DNA of 64,000 bases from Frigoribacterium endophyticum (GTDB taxonomy: Bacteria; Actinomycetota; Actinomycetes; Actinomycetales; Microbacteriaceae). How positions within the stretch are numbered: position 1 is the stretch's first letter; each line of letters starts with the position of its first letter. Below the pieces are notes generated by a model that saw only the letters and a program-made list of their open reading frames with translations, searched no databases and was not told the origin of the DNA. Below, one piece after another: positions 8,148-16,318 of this stretch. The stretch lies in assembly GCF_011759585.1 (NCBI RefSeq), contig NZ_JAAOYV010000001.1, positions 1,426,001 through 1,490,000 on the forward strand, in the 5' to 3' direction. A program made the translations under genes and the position numbers.

Positions 8148-9818
8148 TTACGGGGCCGTGACGTGTCCCCCGTCGTCGGGGTGGTCGACGGGGTCGTCCT
8201 CGCCGACGACGGCGGCGACCATCGCGGCCACGACCTCGACGTCGGCCAGCTCGGCGGGCAGCACGACGGGGACGCGGCGGCCCGCCACCTCGACCCAGGT
8301 GCGCAGGACGACGGGCGTGGCCCGCGCCTCCGGCGTCCGGACCGCGAGGCCGTCGAGCCAGGGGCACTCCGTCTCGATCCAGCGGGTGTGCACGGTCGGG
8401 GCCTCGTCGCCGGGCGGGGCGAAGGCGGGGTCGTCGAGGAGGCGTCGGTGGAAGGGCGCGGAGGTCGCGGGGCCGTCGACGACGAGGTCGTCGAGGGCGC
8501 GTCGGGAGCGGCGCAGCGCCTCGTCACGGTCGCGGCCCCAGACCGAGAGGGTCATCAGCAGCGAGTCGCGACCGGGCGGGACATCGTCGCCGGGGGCCAC
8601 GCCGGCGTCGACGCGGACGCCCGGCCCGCCGGGGAACTCGAGACGGGCGACCGGGGCCGGGGCCGGCAGGAAGCCACGGCCCGGGTCCTCGGCCGTGACG
8701 CGGAACGAGAGGGCGTGCCCGAGCACCGGCGGGGCGGCGGCGACCTCGAAGGGCCGCCCGTCGGCGAGCAGCAGCTGCTGCCGGACGAGGTCGACCCCGG
8801 TCGTCAGCTCGGTGACGGCGTGCTCGACGGACAGCGCCGTGCCGACCTCCAGGAAGGACACCTGGCCGGACTGCGAGACGAGGAACTCCACGGTGCCGGC
8901 GCCGCGGTACGAGACGGCCCCGCAGACGGCCGTGCTGACGTCGACGACGACGGCCAGCTGCTCGTCGGTGAGGAAGGGCGCCGGGGCCTCGGCGAGGAGC
9001 TTCTGGTGCCGGCGCTGCACCGAGCACTCGCGCGTGCCGACGACGACGACCCCGCCCTCGCCGTCGCCGAGCACCTGGGCCTCGACGTGCCGGGGCCGGT
9101 CGAGGTACTGCTCGACGAAGCACTCCCCGCGGCCGAAGACGGCGACGGCCTCGCGCACCGCGCTGTCGTGCAGGTCGGCCACCTCGTCGAGGCGACGCGC
9201 GACGCGGAGCCCCAGGCCGCCTCCCCCGTTCGCCGCCTTGAGGGCGATCGGGAGCCCGTGGCGCTGGGCGAACGCGACGGCCTGGTCGGGCCGGCGGACC
9301 GGCCCGGAGGTGCCCACGACGAGAGGCGCGCCGACCGAGTCGGCGAGGGCGCGCGCGGCGATCTTGTCGCCGAGCACCTCCATCGTCGCGGGGTCGGGGC
9401 CGACCCAGGTGAGCCCGGCCGCGACGACGCGGCGCGCGAACTCGGCGCTCTCGGAGAGCGGGCCGGCGCCCGGGTGCACCGCGTCGGCGCCGCTGCGCAC
9501 GGCGGCGTCGAGCATCGCCTGCATGTCGCGGTAGGCGTCGGGGCGGCCGACCGGGGGCGTGCCGACGGCGGTGCCGACTGCGGTGCCCGCGCCGGGTGAG
9601 CCACCGACGGCGCCGACGGCCGGGGCGGCGTCGACCGCCGAGCCGGCGTCGAGCGCGTCGACGGGCTCGAGCGCCCAGGCCTCGTCGGCCGCGCGCACGT
9701 GCAGGGCGGCGGCGTCGTCGGCCGTGTAGACGGCGACCGAGGGCAGCTGGAGGTCGGCGCAGGCGCGGGCGATGCGCACGGCGACCTCGCCGCGCTCCGC
9801 GATGAGGAGCTTGATCAC
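8148..9818 (-). CDS. Degenerate biotin-carboxylase-like ATP-grasp protein
   Basis: A 556-residue homologue of biotin carboxylase (AccC) at the end of a 5-oxoprolinase operon. The AccC fold is clear: an N-domain (IAERGEVAVRIARAC), GDKIAARALA, a P-loop at 198-204, PRHVEAQVL and SVQRRHQKLLAEAP (268-273). Key positions are altered, however. The canonical FIEMNTRIQVEH reads FLEVGTALSVEH (322-333), removing the Asn, catalytic Arg and Gln equivalent to E. coli N290, R292 and Q294. GGGGGRG reads NGGGGLG, and GFLSEN reads GPLSES. An Ala/Gly/Val-rich insert occupies about 50-95. There is no biotinyl domain. GTG 9818 overlaps the pxpBC stop (GTGA). It may bind ATP but probably cannot carboxylate biotin. 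Confidence 0.82.
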   Translation of the reverse strand: MIKLLIAERGEVAVRIARACADLQLPSVAVYTADDAAALHVRAADEAWALEPVDALDAGSAVDAAPAVGAVGGSPGAGTAVGTAVGTPPVGRPDAYRDMQAMLDAAVRSGADAVHPGAGPLSESAEFARRVVAAGLTWVGPDPATMEVLGDKIAARALADSVGAPLVVGTSGPVRRPDQAVAFAQRHGLPIALKAANGGGGLGLRVARRLDEVADLHDSAVREAVAVFGRGECFVEQYLDRPRHVEAQVLGDGEGGVVVVGTRECSVQRRHQKLLAEAPAPFLTDEQLAVVVDVSTAVCGAVSYRGAGTVEFLVSQSGQVSFLEVGTALSVEHAVTELTTGVDLVRQQLLLADGRPFEVAAAPPVLGHALSFRVTAEDPGRGFLPAPAPVARLEFPGGPGVRVDAGVAPGDDVPPGRDSLLMTLSVWGRDRDEALRRSRRALDDLVVDGPATSAPFHRRLLDDPAFAPPGDEAPTVHTRWIETECPWLDGLAVRTPEARATPVVLRTWVEVAGRRVPVVLPAELADVEVVAAMVAAVVGEDDPVDHPDDGGHVTAP

Positions 9819-11590
9819 CGTTCCGTCCCCCGCTCGGCCGCGAGGCGCTCGTCGAGGTGGTCGTCCTGCCGGTCGCCGCGGCGACCCCGCCCGAGGTCGG
9901 GCCCGGGCACGACCCGGAACCGCACGCGGGCGCCGATCGGCACCTGGGCGGCCCGGTCGAGCTGGTCGCCCACGACGCACGCCACGACCGGGTAGCCGCC
10001 CGTCACCGGGTGGTCGGCCATGAAGAGCACGGGGTGGCCGGAGGGCGGCACCTGCAGGGCCCCCGACACGGTCGCCTCGCTCGGCAGCTCGGCGGGCAGC
10101 CCGTCGGCGACGAGGCGCTCGAGGGGCCGCTCGCCCTCGAGCCGCAGGCCGATGCGGTTCGACTGCGCCGTGACGGTGAAGCGCTGCTCGGTCAGCAGCT
10201 CGACGGCCTCGGGCGTGAACCAGTCGTCCCGCGGGCCGAGCACGACGTCGAGGAAGGTCACCTCGTCGGGCGCCGAGACCGTGCGCTGCACGTCGGGCGC
10301 CGCCGCGGCGACGCTCTCGGCCCAGGCGCGGCCCACCGCGAGCTCGTCGCCGACGCGCACCCGCTGCGGGCCGAGCCCGGCGAGCACGTCGCCCGAGACG
10401 CTGTCGAGCACCGGCTCGGCCTCCCAGCCGCCGCGGACGGCGAGGTACGAGTAGACGCCCCGGGGAGGCGCCCCCACGTTGAGCACGTCGCCGTCGTCGA
10501 GTGCGAAGGCGGCACCCACCACGGCAGGGCGGGGGCCGGCGGGACCGGTGACCGTGATCGGCACGGGAGCACCCGCCACGGCGAGCACGAGGTCGCCGCG
10601 CGCCGTCGCCTCGAGGCCGCCGTAGGCCAGCTCGAGGGCGGCCGAGCCGGTGGCGGCGCCGACGAGGCGGTTCGCCTCGCGGAGCGCCCGGTGGTCCATC
10701 GCGCCGGAGCGGGAGACCCCGAGGCCGGAGCGGCCGGGCCGGCCGAGGTCCTCGAGGATCGTGTGCGGGCCGGGGCGGTCGACGACCAGGGCCCGGTCAG
10801 GGCGGGGCGGCGGCGCGATCGGCGACGACGCGGCCTGCGACGACGCGGCCCGGGTCGACGCGGAGCGCACCACGGCCCCGTCGGCCGGCGCCACGGCCGC
10901 GTCGGGCCGGTCGCCGGTGCTCGCCGTGACGTCGACGAAGCGCACCCGCATGCCCGGCTGCAGCAGCGCGGGCACGCGCTCGGCGAGGTCCCAGAGGGCG
11001 ACCTCGGTGCGGCCGACGATCTGCCAGCCGCCCGGGCTCTCGCGGGGGTAGACACCGCAGAACTCGCCCGCGAGGGCGACGGCGCCGGCCGGCACGTGGG
11101 TGCGCGGCACGGCCCGTCGCGGCACGGCGAGGGCGGGGTCGCCGCCGGAGAGGTAGGCGAAGCCCGGCGCGAAGCCGGTGAAGGCGACGGTGTGCACGGC
11201 GCCGGTGTGGCGGCGCACGACCTCCTCGACCGTCAGGCCGCTCAGCTCGGCGACCTCGGCGAGGTCGTCGCCGTCGTAGCGCACCGGGATCTCGACGAGG
11301 CGCCCCTCGGTCGCGGCGTCGCGCGAGCTCGGCAGCGACCGGATCACCGAGAGCAGGGAGCTGACCGGCAGCAGCGCGGGCAGGAAGCGGACGGCGACGG
11401 TGCGCGGTGCAGGGACGACGTCGAGGATCCCCGCCACGGGCTGCGCGAGGAGCGCCCCGAACAGGGCCAGCGACTCGTCGAGGTCGGCGGTCTCGATGAG
11501 GATCCCGTCCGTGCCGAGGGGAAGGATGCGCGGCTCCCGCGGGAGGCCGCCGTGCCGGTCGGCGGAGCCGGAGCGGTCGTGGCCGCTCAC
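9815..11590 (-). CDS. 5-oxoprolinase subunits B and C, fused (KipI-KipA type)
   Basis: A 591-residue fusion. Residues about 15-225 are PxpB/KipI-like (LGTDGILIETADLDESLALF, TGFAPGFAYLSGGDP, AVPRRAVPRTHVPAGAVALAG). About 270-575 is PxpC/KipA-like (PGPHTILEDLGRPGRSGLGVSRSGAMD, RIGLRLEGERPL, LPSEATVSGALQVPPSGHPVLFMADHPVTGGYPVVACV). The two are separate genes in E. coli and Bacillus. With PxpA the complex hydrolyses 5-oxoproline to glutamate using ATP. GTG 11590 overlaps the pxpA stop and its own stop overlaps the next GTG, so the operon is tightly coupled. Confidence 0.9.
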   Translation of the reverse strand: MSGHDRSGSADRHGGLPREPRILPLGTDGILIETADLDESLALFGALLAQPVAGILDVVPAPRTVAVRFLPALLPVSSLLSVIRSLPSSRDAATEGRLVEIPVRYDGDDLAEVAELSGLTVEEVVRRHTGAVHTVAFTGFAPGFAYLSGGDPALAVPRRAVPRTHVPAGAVALAGEFCGVYPRESPGGWQIVGRTEVALWDLAERVPALLQPGMRVRFVDVTASTGDRPDAAVAPADGAVVRSASTRAASSQAASSPIAPPPRPDRALVVDRPGPHTILEDLGRPGRSGLGVSRSGAMDHRALREANRLVGAATGSAALELAYGGLEATARGDLVLAVAGAPVPITVTGPAGPRPAVVGAAFALDDGDVLNVGAPPRGVYSYLAVRGGWEAEPVLDSVSGDVLAGLGPQRVRVGDELAVGRAWAESVAAAAPDVQRTVSAPDEVTFLDVVLGPRDDWFTPEAVELLTEQRFTVTAQSNRIGLRLEGERPLERLVADGLPAELPSEATVSGALQVPPSGHPVLFMADHPVTGGYPVVACVVGDQLDRAAQVPIGARVRFRVVPGPDLGRGRRGDRQDDHLDERLAAERGTER

Positions 11591-12378
11591 GTCGACGCCC
11601 CCGGGACGGTGACGAAGGAGCGCAGGGCGACCCCCGCCTCCTCGAGGCCGGTGCGGACGGCGCGCGCGACCTCGACCGCGTCGGGCGAGTCGCCGTGCAC
11701 GCAGACCGTGCGCGCGTCGACCTCGACCTCGTGGCCGTCGACGGAGGCGACCCGCCCCGTCTCGACGAGCGAGAGCACGCGGTCGCGGATCTCGGCGGGG
11801 TCGTGCAGCACCGCCCCGGGCTCGCGACGGGGCACGAGCTCGCCCGACGCCGTGTAGGCGCGGTCGGCGAAGGCCTCGGGCACGGTGACGAGGCCCGCGG
11901 CGGAGGCGCGGCGGAGGAAGGCCGACCCGGCCAGCCCCACGACGGCGAGCGCCGGGTCGACCCGCAGCACGGCCTCGACGACCGCGTCGGCGTGGGCGGC
12001 TCCGCGGTCGTCGTCGCGGGCGATGGTCGTGTAGAGCGCACCGTGCGGCTTGACGTACCGCACGGCCGTGCCGGCGGCCCGGGCGAGGCCGTCGAGGGCG
12101 CCCACCTGGTAGGCGACGTCGCCTACCAGCTCGGAGGGCGAGGCGTCGAGGTAGCGGCGCCCGAAGCCGGCGAGGTCGCGGTACGACACGTGCGCGCCGA
12201 CGACGACACCGCGCCGGTGCGCCTGGCCCACGACGCGGAGGAGGGACTCGGGGTCGCCGGCGTGGAAGCCGCAGGCGACGTTCGCGCTCGTGACGACGTC
12301 CAGCAGGGCCTCGTCGTCGCCCAGGGTCCACCGGCCGAAGCCCTCGCCGAGGTCGGCGTTGAGGTCGATGGTCGTCAT
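11587..12378 (-). CDS. pxpA: 5-oxoprolinase subunit A (LamB/YcsF family)
   Basis: A 263-residue polysaccharide-deacetylase-like barrel protein. Signature segments are IDLNADLGEGFG at the N-terminus, TSANVACGFHAGDP, GAHVSYRDLAGFGRR, VKPHGALY, EAFADRAYTASGELVPRREPGAVL and CVHGDSPDAV. It is the first gene of the pxpA-pxpBC-carboxylase-like operon. The ATG has GGAAGG at good spacing. It acts in the cytosol with PxpB and PxpC to hydrolyse spontaneously formed 5-oxoproline. Confidence 0.93.
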   Translation of the reverse strand: MTTIDLNADLGEGFGRWTLGDDEALLDVVTSANVACGFHAGDPESLLRVVGQAHRRGVVVGAHVSYRDLAGFGRRYLDASPSELVGDVAYQVGALDGLARAAGTAVRYVKPHGALYTTIARDDDRGAAHADAVVEAVLRVDPALAVVGLAGSAFLRRASAAGLVTVPEAFADRAYTASGELVPRREPGAVLHDPAEIRDRVLSLVETGRVASVDGHEVEVDARTVCVHGDSPDAVEVARAVRTGLEEAGVALRSFVTVPGAST

Positions 12379-12525
12379 GGTGGGGCCTTCCGTGCGGCGG
12401 GGCCGTCGGTGGGGGGCGGGGTGGGCGGCGTGCGGTGCCGAGCGCCGGGCGGCCGGGCGGTGGTCAGCCCGGTCGGTCGGCGTCCACCGTACCGGCAGGT
12501 ACGGTCGCGCCCGGTGGGAGCGCGT

Positions 12526-12963
12526 TCAGCCGGCTCGCCGCACGAGCAGGGCCCGCGTCACGAGCGGCACCTGGAGCGGCAGGCGCACGAGGGTCACGAC
12601 GCGGCGCACGCGGGAGGCACGGGCGCTGTGCAGGGACCGCGTCGCCATCGACACGTTGGCCGGGAACACGGCGACGAACAGGGCCGCGGCGAGCGCGCCC
12701 CCCACGCGCCGGGTGGGGCGGGAGGCCAGCGCCGCCGCGACGACGAGCTCGGCGACCCCGGAGGAGACCGTCCAGAAGCGGGCGGGGCCGGGCATGCTGC
12801 GCGGCACGACGGCGTCGTAGGTCGCGGGCGCGACGAGGTGGAGGACGCCGCTCCCGCCGAGGGCCGCGGCGAGGAGGCGGGCGGTGCGGGCGGCGGAGGC
12901 GTGCTCGGTGCGGGCGGCGGCGGTGCGGCCGGGGCGACCGGGGCGGGGGCGTCGGGGGCTCAT
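12526..12963 (-). CDS. DoxX-like small membrane protein
   Basis: A 145-residue protein with a basic N-terminus and about four hydrophobic segments. The pattern LLAAALGGSGVLHLVAPATYDAVVPRSMPG then SGVAELVVAAALA and LFVAVFPANVSMA is that of DoxX-like/DUF4267-type proteins, where a short loop (here PRSMPG) follows the first helix. I chose ATG 12963 because GAAGAT at 12971-12976 with a 7-base gap makes a leaderless start; an ATG at 12972 is the alternative. The function is unknown. Confidence 0.72.
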   Translation of the reverse strand: MSPRRPRPGRPGRTAAARTEHASAARTARLLAAALGGSGVLHLVAPATYDAVVPRSMPGPARFWTVSSGVAELVVAAALASRPTRRVGGALAAALFVAVFPANVSMATRSLHSARASRVRRVVTLVRLPLQVPLVTRALLVRRAG

Positions 12964-12970
12964 GCGGTCC

Positions 12971-12976
12971 ATCTTC
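12971..12976 (-). promoter_or_regulatory. -10 box GAAGAT, leaderless start
   Basis: GAAGAT, 7 bases, then the ATG at 12963 on the minus strand. It supports that start over the ATG at 12972, which would fall inside the -10. Confidence 0.5.
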
Positions 12977-13043
12977 CTCGCCCGCGACTCCTCGGTGCCT
13001 GGCCCGTGCCCGCTCGGTGCCTGCCCCGTGCCCGGGGCGTGCC

Positions 13044-13445
13044 TCAGACGGCGGGGGTGCGGCCCGAGCCGCCGAAGCGGATCGAGACGTCGAGGCGCCA
13101 GGCCTTCGGCTCGCCCGTGACGTGGGTCGTGCCGACGAAGCGCAGCCGGTCGCCGGCGCCGAGGCTCAGCACGCCGTGGACGTCCTCCCGGCCCTCGAGC
13201 CAGAAGGCGATGTCGTGCTCGTCGAGCAGGTCGTCGTCGACGGTGGCACCGAAGGTGGCCCCGTCGAACTTGAGAGGCACGTCACGGAAGTGCAGGCGCG
13301 GCGGGGCGTCCGACCAGTCGACGTCGGCCGGCAGGCGCTCGGCGACCACGGTGGCGTCGACCACCCCGTCGCTCCCGAGCGTCACGGACGAGGCGCGCAG
13401 GTCGATGCCGAGGTCGTCGCCGTCGACACGGAATCGGTTCTCCAC
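13044..13445 (-). CDS. Hypothetical protein, 133 aa
   Basis: I do not recognise a family. It is a beta-rich, acidic, soluble protein (MENRFRVDGDDLGIDL, RLHFRDVPLKFDG, HDIAFWLEGREDVHGVL, KAWRLDVSIRFGG). The GTG at 13445 is chosen because a good -10 (TAGCGT) ends 7 bases before it on the minus strand; an in-frame GTG at 13454 lies inside that box. It is divergent from the flavin oxidoreductase at 13533. Confidence 0.65.
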   Translation of the reverse strand: MENRFRVDGDDLGIDLRASSVTLGSDGVVDATVVAERLPADVDWSDAPPRLHFRDVPLKFDGATFGATVDDDLLDEHDIAFWLEGREDVHGVLSLGAGDRLRFVGTTHVTGEPKAWRLDVSIRFGGSGRTPAV

Positions 13446-13452
13446 CCCGCCC

Positions 13453-13458
13453 ACGCTA
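13453..13458 (-). promoter_or_regulatory. -10 box TAGCGT, leaderless start
   Basis: TAGCGT, 7 bases, then GTG 13445 on the minus strand. Confidence 0.55.
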
Positions 13459-13532
13459 GCGGCGCGGCCCCGTCTCGTCACCTGTGCCGTGCAGGAGGAA
13501 TGGGGGCGTGCCCCGCGGGGTTGGCGCTGAGC

Positions 13533-14582
13533 ATGGAGAAGAGCATCGGGTTCCTGTCGTTCGGGCACTACCAGGACGTGCCCGGGTCACGGACCCCGAC
13601 CGCCCGGGAGGCGCTGGTCCAGTCGATCGAGCTGGCGGTCGCCGCCGAGGAGATCGGCATCGACCAGGCGTCGGTGCGCGTGCACCACTTCGCGAAGCAG
13701 CTGGCGAGCCCCTTCCCGCTGCTGGCCGCCATGGCGGCGCGGACGAGCCGCATCGAGCTCGGCACCGGCATCATCGACATGCGCTACGAGAACCCGCTCT
13801 CGATGGCCGAGCAGGCCGCGGCCGCGGACCTGATCAGCGCGGGTCGCCTGCAGCTCGGCGTGAGCCGGGGGTCGCCCGAGACGTCCCTGCGCGGCTACGA
13901 GGCTTTCGGCCACGTGCCCGTCGACGGCGAGACCGACGCGGACATGGCGCGCCGCCACACCGCGCTGTTCCGCTCCGCGATCGCGGGCGACGCGGTCGCG
14001 ACGAGCGACCCGCGCATGACCGGCTGGTCGAGCCCGCTCGCGATCGAGCCGCTGTCCCCCGGGCTGGGCGACCGCATCTGGTGGGGCTCCGGCACCCGCG
14101 CGACGGCGACGTGGACGGCCGAGCAGGGCATGAACCTCATGAGCAGCACCCTCCTGACGGAGGACACCGGCGTGCCGTTCGACGAGCTGCAGGCGGAGCA
14201 GATCGCGCTCTACCGCGAGGCGTGGGCCGCCGCCGGTCACGCCCGCGAGCCCCGCGTCTCGGTGAGCCGCAGCGTCATCCCGATCACCACCGACGAGGAC
14301 GTCCGGTACTTCGGCGTCCGCGCCCAGCAGGACTCGCGCGACCAGGTCGGCCTGCTCGACGGGGTGCAGTCGCGCTTCGGCAAGAGCTACGTCGGCGAGC
14401 CCGACGTGATCGCCGCGCAGCTCGCCGACGACGCGGCCGTCCGGGCGGCCGACACCGTGCTGCTCACCGTGCCGAACCAGCTCGGGGTCGACTACAACGC
14501 CCGGCTGCTGCGCACGGTGGCCGACCACGTCGCGCCCGCGTTCGGCTGGGCCCCGGCGCACGCGGCGACGCGCCCGCGCTGA
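13533..14582 (+). CDS. LLM class flavin-dependent oxidoreductase
   Basis: A 349-residue luciferase-like monooxygenase that uses reduced FMN or F420. The family look is clear: IGFLSFGHYQ at the N-terminus, QASVRVHHFAKQLASPFPLLAAMAARTSRIELGTGIIDMRYENPL (the segment after the first helices), and RLQLGVSRGSPE. The start is uncertain. ATG 13533 gives the usual MxKIGFLSF beginning, while an in-frame ATG at 13500 sits only one base after an AGGAGG. The substrate is unknown. It is followed by a strong hairpin. Confidence 0.88.
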   Translation: MEKSIGFLSFGHYQDVPGSRTPTAREALVQSIELAVAAEEIGIDQASVRVHHFAKQLASPFPLLAAMAARTSRIELGTGIIDMRYENPLSMAEQAAAADLISAGRLQLGVSRGSPETSLRGYEAFGHVPVDGETDADMARRHTALFRSAIAGDAVATSDPRMTGWSSPLAIEPLSPGLGDRIWWGSGTRATATWTAEQGMNLMSSTLLTEDTGVPFDELQAEQIALYREAWAAAGHAREPRVSVSRSVIPITTDEDVRYFGVRAQQDSRDQVGLLDGVQSRFGKSYVGEPDVIAAQLADDAAVRAADTVLLTVPNQLGVDYNARLLRTVADHVAPAFGWAPAHAATRPR

Positions 14583-14614
14583 CCGACGCGCGGGCACGCC
14601 GCGCGACACGGCGA

Positions 14615-14671
14615 CGAGGTGCCCCGCCCTGTGGTCTCCGGGAGTCGGAGGCCGCAGGACGGGGCACCTCG
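14615..14671. terminator. Hairpin terminator, CGAGGTG family
   Basis: Arms 14615-14634 and 14652-14671 pair over 20 positions with one mismatch and one G-U. A small inner stem (CTCCG/CGGAG) sits in the loop. It lies between convergent genes. The arm sequence CGAGGTGCCCCG closely matches the hairpin at 18832-18888. Confidence 0.75.
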
Positions 14672-14700
14672 GTGCACGTCGGTGCACCAGCGTCGGCGCG

Positions 14701-15561
14701 TCAGCCGGCGATGGGCGTCGGGTCGACCGGGTTCGGCGGCACCGGCAGCGAGCCGCGGATCTGGTTCTGCGCCTGGCACTGGCTGGTGCAGTTCGTGGCC
14801 CCGGCGCTGAGCTCGATCGCGTCCTCGCCGAGCACGCCGCCGAGGCGGCCGCCGGGCTGCACGAGCCACTTCGTGACGGTGCCGCTCTGGAACGTCTTCG
14901 TCGCCACCTGAGGGCTGTCCTTGCCGAGCAGCATCTGGTGCGCGTCGGCCCCCGACGTGACCGCGTCGACCCCGTCGCCGAAGTTGACCTTGCCCGTGTA
15001 CTGGTTGACGAAGTAGAAGACGCCGGGCGCGAGGGTGTGCACGTACTCGACGGGGGCGGCGAACTCGGCCTCCATCTGGAAGATGCCGCCCTGCGCACCG
15101 TCCTTCGCCTGGATCTTGAACTTCCCGGCCGACGTGCTGAACAGCAGCGTCAGGGTGTCGTCCTTGACCTCGAGGGACTTGATGGTCGCTCCCGCCCGCT
15201 GCGCCGGCGTCAGCGTCGGCACCTTGGAGGCGAAGACCACGGTGGGCCGCGTCACCATGCGCTGCGTGTCGGGGGCACCGGTGAGCGTGTAGTCGTAGAC
15301 GCCGAGGGTCGCGACGTCGACGTCGAAGCCGTTGTTCACGCCCCGCACCGCGATGCGGGCGGACGGCGCGAGGTCGGCGAGCTTGAGGCTGCGGCCCGGC
15401 GCGGGGTCGTAGGTGGTGCCGCCGATCGTGACGGCGTAGTTCCCGCCGGCGCTGGTCTTGCCGGAGGCGCTGGCCGGGGCGGCCGAGAGGGCGAGCGACC
15501 CGGCGACGACGGCGGCGACGAGCACCGCGGCGCGGGCGGAGCGGAGGAGTGACGAGGGCAT
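14701..15561 (-). CDS. Secreted protein of unknown function
   Basis: A 286-residue exported protein. A classical signal peptide is seen: Arg-containing n-region (MPSSLLRSARAA), hydrophobic core (VLVAAVVAGSLALSAA) and an Ala-X-Ala cleavage site (PASASG) near residue 33. The mature part is beta-rich, with a repeated AGxNYAVTIGGTTYDPAPG-like opening and Cys residues only near the end (TNCTSQCQ), which could form one disulfide. I recognise no family. A GGAAGG ribosome binding site sets the ATG at 15561. Confidence 0.72.
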   Translation of the reverse strand: MPSSLLRSARAAVLVAAVVAGSLALSAAPASASGKTSAGGNYAVTIGGTTYDPAPGRSLKLADLAPSARIAVRGVNNGFDVDVATLGVYDYTLTGAPDTQRMVTRPTVVFASKVPTLTPAQRAGATIKSLEVKDDTLTLLFSTSAGKFKIQAKDGAQGGIFQMEAEFAAPVEYVHTLAPGVFYFVNQYTGKVNFGDGVDAVTSGADAHQMLLGKDSPQVATKTFQSGTVTKWLVQPGGRLGGVLGEDAIELSAGATNCTSQCQAQNQIRGSLPVPPNPVDPTPIAG

Positions 15562-15652
15562 GGTGGGGGCCTTCCGAGGAGGGTGTGCGGCCGGCTCCGG
15601 CCGCATACCGAGTCTCGGCGGGCGCCCGACGCCGCACCATCGGACCTTGGTA

Positions 15653-16318
15653 CTAGTACCCGTGGTCGCGGGCCCAGAGCGCCGCGCTCGTGCGGTCGCC
15701 CACACCCACGCGGCGGAAGATGCTGCCCACGTGGGCCTTGACCGTCCGCTCGGCGATGCCGAGCTCGTGACCGATCTGGCGGTTGGAGAGCCCCCGCCCC
15801 AGCAGGCGCAGCACGTCGGCCTCCCGACCGACGACGACCCGCGCCTCCGGCGGGTCCTCCTCGCCCCGGCCGCCCGGGTCGGGGACGGTGACCGCCGGAG
15901 TCGCGGCGCGGGCCGGCAGGAGCGCCCGCGCCGCCCTCGGGTCGAGCGGTGCGTCGCCGCGCGCCGCCGACCGGACGCCGTCGAGGACGGTCGCCGGGTC
16001 GGCGTCCTTGAGCAGGTAGCCCGTCGCCCCGGCGGCGAGGGCGCCCTGGACGGTCGCCGCGTCGGGGAACGAGGTCAGGACGACCACCCGTGCCGACGAA
16101 CCGCCGTCGATCAGCCGTCGTGTCGCCTCGACCCCGCCGATGCCCGGCATCGACACGTCCATCAGCACGACGTCGGGATCGAGGGGCGGCACGAGCCGCA
16201 GCGCGGCCTCGCCGTCCGCCGCCTCGCCCACGACGCGGACGTCGTCCGCGCCGTCGAGCAGGGCGCGGAGCCCCGCCCGCACGAGCGGGTGGTCGTCGAC
16301 CACCACGACCGTGATCAC
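15653..16318 (-). CDS. NarL/LuxR-family response regulator
   Basis: A 221-residue two-component regulator. The receiver domain starts ITVVVVDDHPLVRAGL, the phospho-acceptor Asp is in DVVLMDVSMPG (about residue 54), and the switch Lys is in YLLKDAD. The C-terminal LuxR helix-turn-helix reads LGRGLSNRQIGHELGIAERTVKAHV. The linker is long and Pro/Ala-rich. GTG 16318 overlaps the stop of the histidine kinase gene (GTGA), so this is its cognate regulator. Targets are not visible here. Confidence 0.93.
   Translation of the reverse strand: MITVVVVDDHPLVRAGLRALLDGADDVRVVGEAADGEAALRLVPPLDPDVVLMDVSMPGIGGVEATRRLIDGGSSARVVVLTSFPDAATVQGALAAGATGYLLKDADPATVLDGVRSAARGDAPLDPRAARALLPARAATPAVTVPDPGGRGEEDPPEARVVVGREADVLRLLGRGLSNRQIGHELGIAERTVKAHVGSIFRRVGVGDRTSAALWARDHGY

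Noticed and set aside
6511-9534. 1007-residue plus-strand open frame across the permease and carboxylase-like genes
   Set aside because: The translation is low-complexity (Asp/Glu/Arg/His, then Ser/Thr/Arg) and is antisense to two clear families on the minus strand.
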